49,418 bases of DNA from Myxococcaceae bacterium (GTDB lineage: Bacteria > Myxococcota > Myxococcia > Myxococcales > Myxococcaceae), in assembly GCA_004173515.1 (NCBI GenBank), contig SECN01000025.1, forward strand, positions 1 through 49,418, read 5' to 3'. A program made the position numbers and the translations under genes. The notes under the pieces were generated by a model. The model had not been told where the DNA came from. It saw nothing but the letters and a program-made list of their open reading frames with translations, and searched no databases. Positions 14,516 to 22,212 of this stretch are shown here, in pieces; positions within the stretch are counted from its first letter, which is position 1; each line of letters begins with the position of its first letter.

Positions 14516-17233
14516 CTACTTCGTCCGCGCCTGCTTCCTTCGGAACGCCAGCGCGGCGAGCGCCAGCCATGCCAGGGGCGCCACCGGGGCCGCGCCGCAG
14601 CCGCAGCCGGATTCATCCTCCACGGGCGGAGGCTGACCGGTCCCGGCGTCCTGCGTGCCTGCATCGGGCTGCGCTGTTTCACACGCCCCGTCCCCGACGC
14701 ACACCGTCACCTGCTGCTCGGCCTGCATTCCGGCGGTGTCCACGACGACGAACCGCACGGTGTGCGCGCCCGGCGACAGCCCGGTGGTGTCCCAGCGGTT
14801 GTGTTCGCCGCCGAAGTGGAAGTGATTGTCGGACCGGATCTCCGTGTAGAGTTCCGTGCCGTCCACGTAGAACTCGGCGCGCGTGCAGCCCACGTCGTCC
14901 ACGCAGTCTCCAAAGAACTCCGCCATGGTGCCGGATACACGCTCGCCCTCGGTGGGCCGCGTGAGGATGGCGCGCGGCGCTTCGTCCACCTTCGCCGTGA
15001 GGGTGAAGCTCTGGTCCGCGTCCGGCGCCACGCCATTGCTCGCGCGCACCGTCACGTCGAAGCTGCCCGCCGAGGACGGCGTCCAGGTGATGAGGCCGGT
15101 GGCCGGGTCCTGGGCCATGCCCGGAGGCACCGTGCCCACCAGCGCGTAGGTTGGCGTCGGACGGCCCACGGCCTCCACGTCGTACTGGTACGTCATGCCC
15201 ACCACGGCGGACAGGCCGGGCGTGGAGGTGATGGAGGGGGGCAGCGGTTCGTCATCCTGTTCCACCGCCTCCAGGGCGCGCGCATCCAGGCCCGGGATGG
15301 CGAGGGTGATGGTGGCGACGCCGTCCTGGTTGTCCGCGTCCGCCGCGGCCCGCAGGGTGACGTTCTTGGGCGTGTTCCAGTCCGACGTCGTGAAGCTCAG
15401 CGAGGCGCCGGTGTCCACGGTGATGTCCTCGTCGCCCTGGGTGCGCGCCACGGTGACGGTGACGTTCGACGAGGGCCGCACGGAGAGCGACACGCCGAAC
15501 GTCGTGGTGCCGCCCTCGGGGATGAGCGCCCGCGTGGTGGACAGCACCAGCCGGGGCGAATTGTTGTCGATGGTGGTGGCCACCACGGACTCATCCGTCA
15601 GGCCCGCCGTCGACACCACGAAGGTGGCCGTGTCCGCGACCGCGTCCGCGTCCTCCGCCGCCGCGAGCGTGACGACCTGGGGGATGTTCCAGTCCGTCGG
15701 GGAGAAGGTGAGGGTGGCGCCGCTCGCGACGCTCAGGTCCTCGGAGCCGCCCATGGCTCGCGTCACCTGCACCGATACGGGCGCGCCAGGCGCCTGGGCA
15801 AGCCGCACGGTGAAGACCGCGCGTCCACCCTCCACGAGGCGCAGGTTGAGCGGGGACACGACCAGCTTCTGCGCGGTCGTCGTCGGAGCAATCCGGCGCA
15901 CGACGCCATTGGTGTACCCGAGCGCGTAGAGCGCTCCGTCCGGTCCCACGGCCATGTCCACGTTGGAGTTGAAGCTCGAACCCCACGCATCCACCGTCGC
16001 CACCGAGTTGTCTCCCGCCAGCGTGGCGCGGGTCACCTGTCCGGAGTTGAAGTCACCGAAGAAGAAGTTGCCGCGGTACTCCGGCGGGAAGAGGGTGGCG
16101 TCATAGAAGGTGCCGCCGGTGATGGAGCCGCCCAGGGCCTGCGTCTGCGCGGTGCCTCCGCCACTGCTCGCGTCGGGCAGCCCCGGCTGGGCCACGGTGA
16201 AGGTGGTGGTCGTGGGCGCGGCGGCCGCGCTGGCGACGTAGAAGTCGCCGTTGAAGCTCGCGTCGCCCACGCCTTCGAAGGTGATGCGCTCACCCTTGCG
16301 GAAGCCATGGGCTCCGGTGGTGGTGAAGGTGGTGACGCCCCCGGTGCGCACGGCGCCTCCCGTGGCGATCAGGCTGCGCGAGTCCGTCCCGTTGGTGCGG
16401 TACTTGATGACAGGCGTGAGGTAGTTGTTGCCGGCGGGCTGGTTGTTCTCGAAGTCGTTGTAGCCGGCGTGGCTGCCCCGGGTCGCGACGAAGATCTGCT
16501 CGTAGCCCGTGCCCACCGTGTTGACCCACAACTGGCCCGTGCTGGGCTGGAAGGTGAGGGTGAAGGGATTGCGGAAGCCGCGCGCCCAGATGTATTCGTT
16601 GTTGGGGCCCACGCCGTCGTTGAACGGGTTGTCATTGGCGGGCGTGCCATCCAGGTTGGCGCGGCTCACCTTGGACGCCATCGACGTGAGGTCCGCGTCA
16701 ACGCCCGTGCCGTTGCCCAGGTCGCCAATGGCCCAGTAGAGCTTGCCGTCCGGACCGAAGCCGATGCCGCCGCCGTCATGGTTGTTGCCCGTGGTGGGCA
16801 GGTTGCGGACGACCTCCGTGCGCGCGGTGCCGGTGCCATTGGCATCCGTGTAGCGGACGATGCGCTGCTCGGAGGCGGAGACGGTGACGAAGAAGTAGAC
16901 GTAGCGGTTGACCACGTAGTTCGGGTCGAACGCGATGCCGATGAGGCCACACTCGCTGTTGGTGTGGACGGCGGGCTCCGTGGCGAACAGCCGGGTGACC
17001 AGGCTGCCTGCCTGCGTCTCCAGGACGCCGTCCTTCATGGCCACCGTCCGGATGGCGCCGTTCTTGAGGGTGACGAACAGCCGGCCGGAACCATCCGGTG
17101 CCCACGCCATGCCAGTGGCGGGCGTCAGGGCCGTGGAGGCGTAGTTCGTTTCGGTGAAGCCGCCAGGCACCGCTGACCAGGCCGGGGGGCCCAGCAGCGC
17201 GAACAACAGGGATGCAACGAGGGGGGATCGCAT
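14516..17233 (-). CDS. PQQ-dependent sugar dehydrogenase-like protein with beta-sandwich domains and MYXO-CTERM tail
   Basis: A 905-residue exported protein. Residues 1-20 are a signal peptide. Residues 25-435 form a glucose/sorbosone dehydrogenase beta-propeller: NHDGGGIGFGPDGKLYWAIG at 151-170 (His152 is the expected base), WARGFRNPFTLTF at 216-228 and YRGNFFFGDFNSGQV at 386-400. An extra module of about 84 residues (283-366) interrupts a late blade. Residues 445-640 hold two Calx-beta-like repeats, each with an F-(S/T)-x-x-DWN-x-P element. Residues 655-745 are an Ig-like putative domain (TYQYDVEAVGRPTPTYAL...). A C-terminal FYVDGTELY domain follows. The end is GCGCG, a helix and RRKQARTK, as in MYXO-CTERM sorting tails. 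It would oxidise sugars or aldoses at the cell surface if PQQ binds. Confidence 0.85.
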   Translation of the reverse strand: MRSPLVASLLFALLGPPAWSAVPGGFTETNYASTALTPATGMAWAPDGSGRLFVTLKNGAIRTVAMKDGVLETQAGSLVTRLFATEPAVHTNSECGLIGIAFDPNYVVNRYVYFFVTVSASEQRIVRYTDANGTGTARTEVVRNLPTTGNNHDGGGIGFGPDGKLYWAIGDLGNGTGVDADLTSMASKVSRANLDGTPANDNPFNDGVGPNNEYIWARGFRNPFTLTFQPSTGQLWVNTVGTGYEQIFVATRGSHAGYNDFENNQPAGNNYLTPVIKYRTNGTDSRSLIATGGAVRTGGVTTFTTTGAHGFRKGERITFEGVGDASFNGDFYVASAAAAPTTTTFTVAQPGLPDASSGGGTAQTQALGGSITGGTFYDATLFPPEYRGNFFFGDFNSGQVTRATLAGDNSVATVDAWGSSFNSNVDMAVGPDGALYALGYTNGVVRRIAPTTTAQKLVVSPLNLRLVEGGRAVFTVRLAQAPGAPVSVQVTRAMGGSEDLSVASGATLTFSPTDWNIPQVVTLAAAEDADAVADTATFVVSTAGLTDESVVATTIDNNSPRLVLSTTRALIPEGGTTTFGVSLSVRPSSNVTVTVARTQGDEDITVDTGASLSFTTSDWNTPKNVTLRAAADADNQDGVATITLAIPGLDARALEAVEQDDEPLPPSITSTPGLSAVVGMTYQYDVEAVGRPTPTYALVGTVPPGMAQDPATGLITWTPSSAGSFDVTVRASNGVAPDADQSFTLTAKVDEAPRAILTRPTEGERVSGTMAEFFGDCVDDVGCTRAEFYVDGTELYTEIRSDNHFHFGGEHNRWDTTGLSPGAHTVRFVVVDTAGMQAEQQVTVCVGDGACETAQPDAGTQDAGTGQPPPVEDESGCGCGAAPVAPLAWLALAALAFRRKQARTK

Positions 17234-17297
17234 GACCTGCGAAGCTACCGCACGCGAAGTGGGCGTTCAGTCCCTCATCCGCGTGAAGTCATGCTGG

Positions 17298-17333
17298 GGC
17301 TGCGTCCTCGCGGGCTTTTTCCAGCCCGGCTGC
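17298..17333 (-). repeat. 36-bp direct repeat copy A, also hairpin after the toxin island
   Basis: Identical over 36 bp to 20821-20856, in the same orientation. It contains GGGCT-N7-AGCCC, so on the minus strand it can fold as a terminator-like hairpin 43 bp past the stop of the Imm49-like gene. Together with copy B it brackets the whole four-gene island. It also lies in the gap upstream of the sugar dehydrogenase start (17233). Confidence 0.85.
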
Positions 17334-17375
17334 TGGCGTGCGCTCGCGAGCGGGCATGTCCTCCCATGACGTGGC

Positions 17376-18176
17376 TCAGGCCAACTCGGGATTCTTCCAC
17401 GCATGGGGGACCAACGGCAGGGAGGCGAGAGGAAGGCGCGCCAGCGAAGGCATCATGGCGTAGCCCTGCTGGGTCTCCAGACCGAGCACTTCGGCGAGGC
17501 GGAGGAGTGCCAGCCCCTTCATGAAGAGGCGCCCTTCGGTGAGCTGCGTCTCTTCGTCGATGCTCATGTCCCGCCTGCCCTGGGCGAACTGTTGTCCGCG
17601 CGCGTGGATGAGGCGTTCCAGGGCGTCGTCGAATGCAGTTCCATCTCTCCCCAGGAGCGCATGGATGGCATCGAGATAGGGGTCCGCTCCTCCTTCCAGG
17701 ACAGCCCTCCACCGTGCCAGGGCCGCGACAAGCATGGCTTCCCGCTCTGGAGGCGCGAGGAGCATCAATCCCATGCAGTGAGGCAGGAGGAAGTCATCCT
17801 CATACTCGATTCGTGGATCATGGTGCGTGGGGAGCAGTCGCCCCAGTTCCCGGGCTGTCGGAAGATCCCCCGCGACCAGGGCGTCGGTGAAGGAGAAGGC
17901 CCTGCTGGCGCACGAGTGCACGGGATTGAAGCCGCGCCCAAGCCGGAGTTGGGTGAAGAATTGATGCGCGGTCTGCGCGGAGCGACGGAGGTTGACGCAG
18001 AACGCTTGTGCATCCGCCTGAAGCAACAACTGGCACATGGCCAGGGTTCGATAGGCATGGGCCAGCTTGACGTACGCGAAGCCAGAGGCCTCTTCGGTGT
18101 CGGTGGCTTCGATGCTGGCCAGCGCATCCTGGATGCGGTGCCTTGAATTGATGAGGAGGTATGAGAGTGCGGACAT
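17376..18176 (-). CDS. Putative immunity protein, Imm49-like
   Basis: A 266-residue all-helical soluble protein, last gene of the four-gene minus-strand operon. It begins MSALSYLLINSRHRIQDALASI; helices repeat with Leu/Ala heptads, RAFSFTDALVAGDLPTARELGRLL in the middle and the C-terminal PSLARLPLASLPLVPHAW. The helical-repeat build and the ...LP-x-L-x-LPLV... ending are what I associate with the Imm49 family of polymorphic-toxin immunity proteins; this match is from memory and moderate. The ATG at 18176 lies 7 nt after the stop of the Imm11-like gene. An in-frame start 33 nt earlier would overlap that gene. It would protect against the AHH nuclease or a related toxin. Confidence 0.6.
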   Translation of the reverse strand: MSALSYLLINSRHRIQDALASIEATDTEEASGFAYVKLAHAYRTLAMCQLLLQADAQAFCVNLRRSAQTAHQFFTQLRLGRGFNPVHSCASRAFSFTDALVAGDLPTARELGRLLPTHHDPRIEYEDDFLLPHCMGLMLLAPPEREAMLVAALARWRAVLEGGADPYLDAIHALLGRDGTAFDDALERLIHARGQQFAQGRRDMSIDEETQLTEGRLFMKGLALLRLAEVLGLETQQGYAMMPSLARLPLASLPLVPHAWKNPELA

Positions 18177-18183
18177 GGTAGCG

Positions 18184-18780
18184 CTACTCGCGGATGTCAC
18201 ACGCTTCACCCATTTCGATGAACCCCAGGCCGGTCATGCCCGCAGCCTGAAGCTCGGCCCGAAGTGCCTCGTGGACGATCATGACGGACGGGAGCTGTTT
18301 GAGGCGCATGATGCGAGCGGTCTCCGGGACCTTCTTCATGTCCAGTCCCAACTTGTTGAGGAAGAGGTAGGTGCCCTTCTCCATCTTCGAGGGGGTTGCC
18401 GTGGTGTTGGCAGGGTCGACGCAGTCGACGACACCCAGGACGTTGGCGATGAAGCACCGGTCCCTAGCGATGCGTCCCTTGTGGTTGTGCAGTGTGAAGG
18501 GAAGGAACTCGATGTCGGCCCGGGCATGTTGTTCCAGCACGGCCCTGGCGGCTTCAGACACCAGCGTGCATGCGACGAGGTTCTGGATGAAATCTGGTAC
18601 GAGGATGCCCGGGTAGCGGTCCGCCATCTTCATGTGCACGTCGACGGGATAGTTCTTGGCCACGGAGCGGCCCTCCGCCAACTTCCAGGAGAGCGGGTAG
18701 AGTTCGTCGGGCAGGTTCAGGATTCCACAGAAGGATGGATCCTGGAGGGTACGTAGAATGGAATAGGAACTCTGGGACAT
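18184..18780 (-). CDS. Putative immunity protein, Imm11-like (DUF1629)
   Basis: A 198-residue soluble protein. The central block IEFLPFTLHNHKGRIARDRC followed by FIANVLGVVDCVDPANT matches the pattern I know for Imm11/DUF1629 proteins (E-F-x-P...NHKG...YF-x-x-N...vDc-iD). N-terminal parts LYPLSWKLAEGRSV and PDFIQNLVACTLVSE also fit. It starts 17 nt after the nuclease stop and ends 7 nt before the Imm49-like gene, so the operon encodes two unrelated candidate immunity proteins. The usual reading is that one neutralises the adjacent toxin and the other is an extra or orphan immunity gene, but both could act on the same toxin. Confidence 0.72.
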   Translation of the reverse strand: MSQSSYSILRTLQDPSFCGILNLPDELYPLSWKLAEGRSVAKNYPVDVHMKMADRYPGILVPDFIQNLVACTLVSEAARAVLEQHARADIEFLPFTLHNHKGRIARDRCFIANVLGVVDCVDPANTTATPSKMEKGTYLFLNKLGLDMKKVPETARIMRLKQLPSVMIVHEALRAELQAAGMTGLGFIEMGEACDIRE

Positions 18781-18797
18781 CTCATCTCCTCATGGAG

Positions 18798-19535
18798 TCA
18801 GCACCGCGGCGGGGCGGCGAAAAGTGTTGCTTCCTTGTCGTTGAGCTTCGCGCCTGGATACTTCCTTCCCCAAGCGATAATCACCAGGAATTCCCGCGCG
18901 GACCACGTCTCCAGATCATCCTTGATGCCGCGCATCTCCTCCTGGGTGGGGTGCGTCCCCTCAGGCGCGGCTGCCTTCAATATCCGACGCGATACCTTGT
19001 TGATGATCTGCGAAACATGCGCATTGTATGAGGTGTGTGCTCCGCAGTGGCACGGCAGCCGCATGACAAAGCCGTCACGCTCGTGCGTGGGGAGGATGAT
19101 GATGTTGACGCCCCGGTTGATGTTGTACCCAGCGCGAAGCAACAGTTCAATGGCCGTGGGGTTCTTCTCGAGCCCTTCCTGGAGGGATTGGATGGGAAGG
19201 ATGTGGTGGAGTTGGTTGCTCCAGGGCCAGTGGCCATTCTGGAAATTGCTCCCTTGCCCGAACCACCAGCGATTGACGCGGGTGATGGGATTCCGGTGCG
19301 CTGAATAGCTGCCGTAGACTCGCATGACGTTGGTCACGCGGGTGTGGTCGGCGCCATGTGTGAAGTCGAGTTCGTAGATCTTGCGGTGGTTGGCCTGGAT
19401 GTAGCTGCGGCCATTCTCGGGATACTTGTGGCCCTTGAGTCCACACACGCGCCAGATGCAGCCGTTCATCTCGCCACCCCGGTGGGCGTCCTTCTTGTTC
19501 TTGAGCGCGTCGATATGTTCGTCATCCTGGCTCAT
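18798..19535 (-). CDS. AHH-type HNH/Endo VII superfamily nuclease, probable antibacterial effector
   Basis: A 245-residue protein with no signal peptide. The C-terminal half carries the AHH nuclease signature: LHHILP at 109-114 (His110/His111), GYNINRGVNIIILP at 136-149, and HCGAHTSYNAHV at 163-174 with His163 and His167 as metal or catalytic ligands. The N-terminal half (1-95) has GGEMNGCIWRVCGLKGHKY and no PAAR, Rhs or secretion domain that I recognise. AHH domains are normally the toxic tips of polymorphic toxins that cut DNA or RNA. Here the toxin is stand-alone, so delivery must depend on a partner; the upstream ketosynthase-like protein is the obvious candidate. GC is lower than that of the flanking housekeeping-type genes. 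Confidence 0.82.
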   Translation of the reverse strand: MSQDDEHIDALKNKKDAHRGGEMNGCIWRVCGLKGHKYPENGRSYIQANHRKIYELDFTHGADHTRVTNVMRVYGSYSAHRNPITRVNRWWFGQGSNFQNGHWPWSNQLHHILPIQSLQEGLEKNPTAIELLLRAGYNINRGVNIIILPTHERDGFVMRLPCHCGAHTSYNAHVSQIINKVSRRILKAAAPEGTHPTQEEMRGIKDDLETWSAREFLVIIAWGRKYPGAKLNDKEATLFAAPPRC

Positions 19536-19564
19536 CGCGTCTCCTCAGTGTTGTCCGGGGATGC

Positions 19565-20713
19565 TCATGGGGCCGATCCCGGATGGTGAAGCAGCAGGGC
19601 GGAGCGTTGTTTGCGCTCGTCCAACAACAGGACAAGGACATGGGGTGTCCTCGAATAGCCACGGACGAGGCTCCTGACGGACATGCAGGCCGAGACAGGC
19701 CCGGTAGCGGCGCCCAATTCACCAAAGCTGTCCACGGGGAGGACGAGTCGGAAGTTCGTGGGGAGGCGGGACGACATCATCCGAACCAGGGCGCTCCCAT
19801 AGTCCATCGCCCGGAAGGGGTCGCCGTTCAGATTGACGACTGCGGACCCGATGGCCCGTTCCTGTTCGCTCCAGGATTCGAGGCAGGCCGTGGTCGCGGC
19901 GAAAAGCGCCGCTCCGGTGGAGGGAGTGCCGGAGAATCGGTCGAAGGACTCTTCCGCCACGCCAACAGGTCCCATCAGTGCCTGGATGCGGGCGCCACGG
20001 CCATTCGCCGCGCGGCTCGACTCAAGTAGAACGAAGCCTGCGGCCTCGCCAGGCAGGAATCCGACGGGTGTATTGGGCGTCCGTGTGAGCCGCAGCTCGC
20101 GGGCCGCGAGGAGCGGGCCTTCATCGAGGAGCGAATCGATTCCACCCACGATGCACCGGTCCACTGCTCGCGAGTCGAGCAGATTCCGGGCCCGCAGGAG
20201 GAGGTGCGCGAAGGATGCGGGTCCGCCACGAAAGTGCTCAAGGATTCGAGGCCGGGCCTCAAGCCGGGCCAGGGCCATCAATCGCTCGGGGAACGACTTC
20301 CACGTGGTCTGAAGCAGGGCCTCGGCCGGGAGGTCTTCCGGGGCGAAATCAGAGGTGGGGGTGGCCGTGGCCCCACGCCGAAGGAGGGCCTGCCGGTGAA
20401 AGTCATCTGGCAGTTGAAGCAGCAGCGCGGTCCTCGCGAACTCCTCTGGCTTGAGTTTCGCGTGGAAGAGAAGGTCTTGAAGCGCTGCCTCACCAAGGCG
20501 TAGCAGCCTGCCGGGACCTTCGAAGCCGCCAGCCACCCAGTTCGCGGGATGCCCCTTCAGGGCTTCGGTCCGCAGGGTCTCTTCGTCGACTTCCGTCTGC
20601 TCCAGGTCCGTGATGCGTGTCAGGCCCGCCCGTGCGGCAGCGCAGGCCTGGACGGCATGGCCGAGCGACGATGCCATGCCCACGCCTGTAATCGCGATGC
20701 GGCCTTCCCTCAA
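19565..20713 (-). CDS. Ketosynthase/thiolase-fold pseudoenzyme, possible effector adaptor
   Basis: A 382-residue protein with ketosynthase architecture: RIAITGVGMASSLGHAVQAC at 5-24, RCIVGGIDSLLDEGPLLA at 186-203, GEAAGFVLLES at 222-232 and SFGELGAATG at 329-338. All three catalytic positions look lost. The Cys site reads GGPASFAHLL (Ser167), the first His motif reads SGTPSTGAA without His, and the second His (G-H-L) is G-Glu332-L. It therefore cannot be a normal condensing enzyme. Ketosynthase-like proteins of this kind occur beside DUF2169/DUF4150 type VI effectors, where they are thought to be adaptors; here the partner is the AHH nuclease 29 nt downstream. The start is TTG (20713), supported by AAGGAG 5 nt upstream, inside a hairpin. 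Confidence 0.75.
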   Translation of the reverse strand: MREGRIAITGVGMASSLGHAVQACAAARAGLTRITDLEQTEVDEETLRTEALKGHPANWVAGGFEGPGRLLRLGEAALQDLLFHAKLKPEEFARTALLLQLPDDFHRQALLRRGATATPTSDFAPEDLPAEALLQTTWKSFPERLMALARLEARPRILEHFRGGPASFAHLLLRARNLLDSRAVDRCIVGGIDSLLDEGPLLAARELRLTRTPNTPVGFLPGEAAGFVLLESSRAANGRGARIQALMGPVGVAEESFDRFSGTPSTGAALFAATTACLESWSEQERAIGSAVVNLNGDPFRAMDYGSALVRMMSSRLPTNFRLVLPVDSFGELGAATGPVSACMSVRSLVRGYSRTPHVLVLLLDERKQRSALLLHHPGSAP

Positions 20714-20719
20714 GCGGGC

Positions 20720-20760
20720 TCCTTCGCGAAGCTGAAGCCTGACATCCGCTTCGCGAAGGA
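20720..20760 (-). promoter_or_regulatory. Hairpin that would hide the ribosome site of the island's first gene
   Basis: TCCTTCGCGAAG (20720-20731) and CTTCGCGAAGGA (20749-20760) form perfect 12-bp arms around a 17-nt loop. On the minus-strand mRNA the 3' arm contains the AAGGA of the ribosome site for the TTG start at 20713, so folding would block initiation. Each arm contains the DNA palindrome CTTCGCGAAG, so the pair could equally be two operators. Confidence 0.6.
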
Positions 20761-20820
20761 TGAAGGAGTGGCCGCATCACGGTCAACACCGTGCGCCAAT
20801 GCCATGGCGCGGGGGGATGT

Positions 20821-20856
20821 GGCTGCGTCCTCGCGGGCTTTTTCCAGCCCGGCTGC
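20821..20856 (-). repeat. 36-bp direct repeat copy B, also hairpin after the 20889-21422 lipoprotein
   Basis: Identical to copy A at 17298-17333 and in the same orientation. It starts 32 bp past the stop of the minus-strand lipoprotein gene and can fold into a terminator-like hairpin with GGGCT/AGCCC stem. It lies between that gene and the first gene of the toxin island. Bases beyond the 36 bp are only loosely alike. Confidence 0.85.
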
Positions 20857-20888
20857 CGTCACGTTCGCGCCAGCCGGGCCGGGGTCCA

Positions 20889-21422
20889 TTACAGCGTGAC
20901 GTTGCCGGACACGACCTCCGTGAACTTGCACGGGATGTTGCTTCCGAGCGTGGTGCAGCTTGACGGCTGCGCCGGCGTCCAGGTGGTGGCGTTGAGCTTG
21001 ATGGCCGCCTGCGCGCGCTGGCGGTAGACACCCGCCGCGTAGGGCGTGGGATTCGCCGTCTGGCCGCCGAAGTCGGTGTTCGTCTCGGGGTAGCAGCTGC
21101 GGCTTCCCGCGACCGCCGTCCAGGTGACGGCGCCCGTGCTGCTCACCGACTTCTTCTCCACGACGGAGCACACGTAGATGATGGGATAGTCCTGGCTGCA
21201 ATCCCAGACAGACGCCTGGGCGCTGATGCGGCCGTCATCGTACGCGTAGGGGGTCGTCGCTTCGACGACGCACGTCGTGCCGGGAATCGCCTTCGTCACC
21301 GCGGACTCGACCTGCGCGATGTCACCGCCGGTCGCGGTCGGCTCCGCGCCTTCCGGTGCGGGACCACACGCACTCAAAGCAAAGGCAACCATGGCGAAGC
21401 CAACCGTCTTGAAACGATTCAT
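20889..21422 (-). CDS. Small secreted lipoprotein, unknown function
   Basis: A 177-residue lipoprotein with signal TVGFAMVAFALSACG (Cys19). The mature part contains paired cysteines (TTCVVEA, VWDCSQDY, IYVCSVVE, SRSCYPE, SSCTTL, IPCKFTE) and Ser/Thr-rich beta-like segments, ending SGNVTL. This suggests a disulfide-bonded beta-sandwich at the envelope. I do not recognise the family. The ATG at 21422 is preferred because GAGAAG lies 6 nt upstream and the signal peptide begins there; an earlier start 48 nt upstream would put a charged leader before it. It is followed by repeat copy B. Confidence 0.75.
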   Translation of the reverse strand: MNRFKTVGFAMVAFALSACGPAPEGAEPTATGGDIAQVESAVTKAIPGTTCVVEATTPYAYDDGRISAQASVWDCSQDYPIIYVCSVVEKKSVSSTGAVTWTAVAGSRSCYPETNTDFGGQTANPTPYAAGVYRQRAQAAIKLNATTWTPAQPSSCTTLGSNIPCKFTEVVSGNVTL

Positions 21423-21530
21423 GGGGTCTTCTCGGGGGAGGGGTGTTTGGATGCGCAGGCGACTGCTCAAGCAGTCGTCGCCCTGGAAACACCACCATAA
21501 CCGGGAACCCCGAGCAAGCGGCGCGGGGTG

Positions 21531-22067
21531 CTAGCGGGAGGCCATGACCTGGCCGAGCTTCCGCACGCTCTCTGAGAAAGGACCCCGGGCGAGCTCCTGC
21601 CCGGTGGTGCTCAGCACCTGGGCGAAGACCTGACCGAAGCCCTTCTTCAGGCCCATGGTCTGGTGGGGTTCACCCTTGGCGTCCGCGACCATGTAGAGCG
21701 ACGACTCCAGCTCCGGGGGAGGGGCCTCACCCTTCTTGCGGAACAGCTCGCGCATCTCGTCGAGCGACTCGTCGTGACCCTTCTTGATCTCCTTGCGGGC
21801 CATGCCCTTGAAGAGGCCCGGCACATCGCGCAGGTCCACGTGGACGACGACGATGGGCTTCTTCGCGCGCATGTCATAGATGAACTGGTAGGCGTGCTCA
21901 CGGAGCTCTTCCCGGGTGCCCCGGTTGGTGTACAGCACCAGCGTGGGCCGGCCCTGTCCGATGGGGACCTCCTGGCCAAACACATCCTTGGATTCAGCGG
22001 CACTGGCGGGGAGGGCCCCCAGCAGCAGTCCCAGGAGGCACGTCACCAGGGCGGTCTTCTTCATCAT
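21531..22067 (-). CDS. Exported thioredoxin-fold-like protein without CxxC
   Basis: A 178-residue protein. Residues 1-24 form a Sec signal (TALVTCLLGLLLGALPASA). The mature domain starts KDVFGQEVPIGQGRPTLVLYTNRGTREELREHAYQF, the order of strands and helix expected for a thioredoxin or YtfJ-like fold, but the place of the CxxC pair is NRGT, so no redox centre is present. The stretch VDLRDVPGLFKGMARKEIKKG and the C-terminal LYMVADAKGEPHQTMGL fit the second half of that fold. AAAGGA lies 8 nt before the ATG pair at 22067. The function is unknown; family assignment is tentative. Confidence 0.65.
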   Translation of the reverse strand: MMKKTALVTCLLGLLLGALPASAAESKDVFGQEVPIGQGRPTLVLYTNRGTREELREHAYQFIYDMRAKKPIVVVHVDLRDVPGLFKGMARKEIKKGHDESLDEMRELFRKKGEAPPPELESSLYMVADAKGEPHQTMGLKKGFGQVFAQVLSTTGQELARGPFSESVRKLGQVMASR

Positions 22068-22212
22068 GCAGGGGGTCCTTTGCGTGAGGGGCGTCAATGG
22101 TTCCCATCAACCGCGAGAATCCCTCCATGAATCCCGTGCCCCGGAAACGCTCCACGCAGCACTCCCACCCAGCGACCCCTGAGTCCCTGCGCGTGCCTGT
22201 CCGCCTGTCGGG

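Noticed and set aside
20889..21422. This lipoprotein as a fifth member of the toxin operon
   Set aside because: A hairpin (repeat copy B) and about 175 bp separate it from the island, and its GC and signal peptide resemble the other surface lipoproteins.
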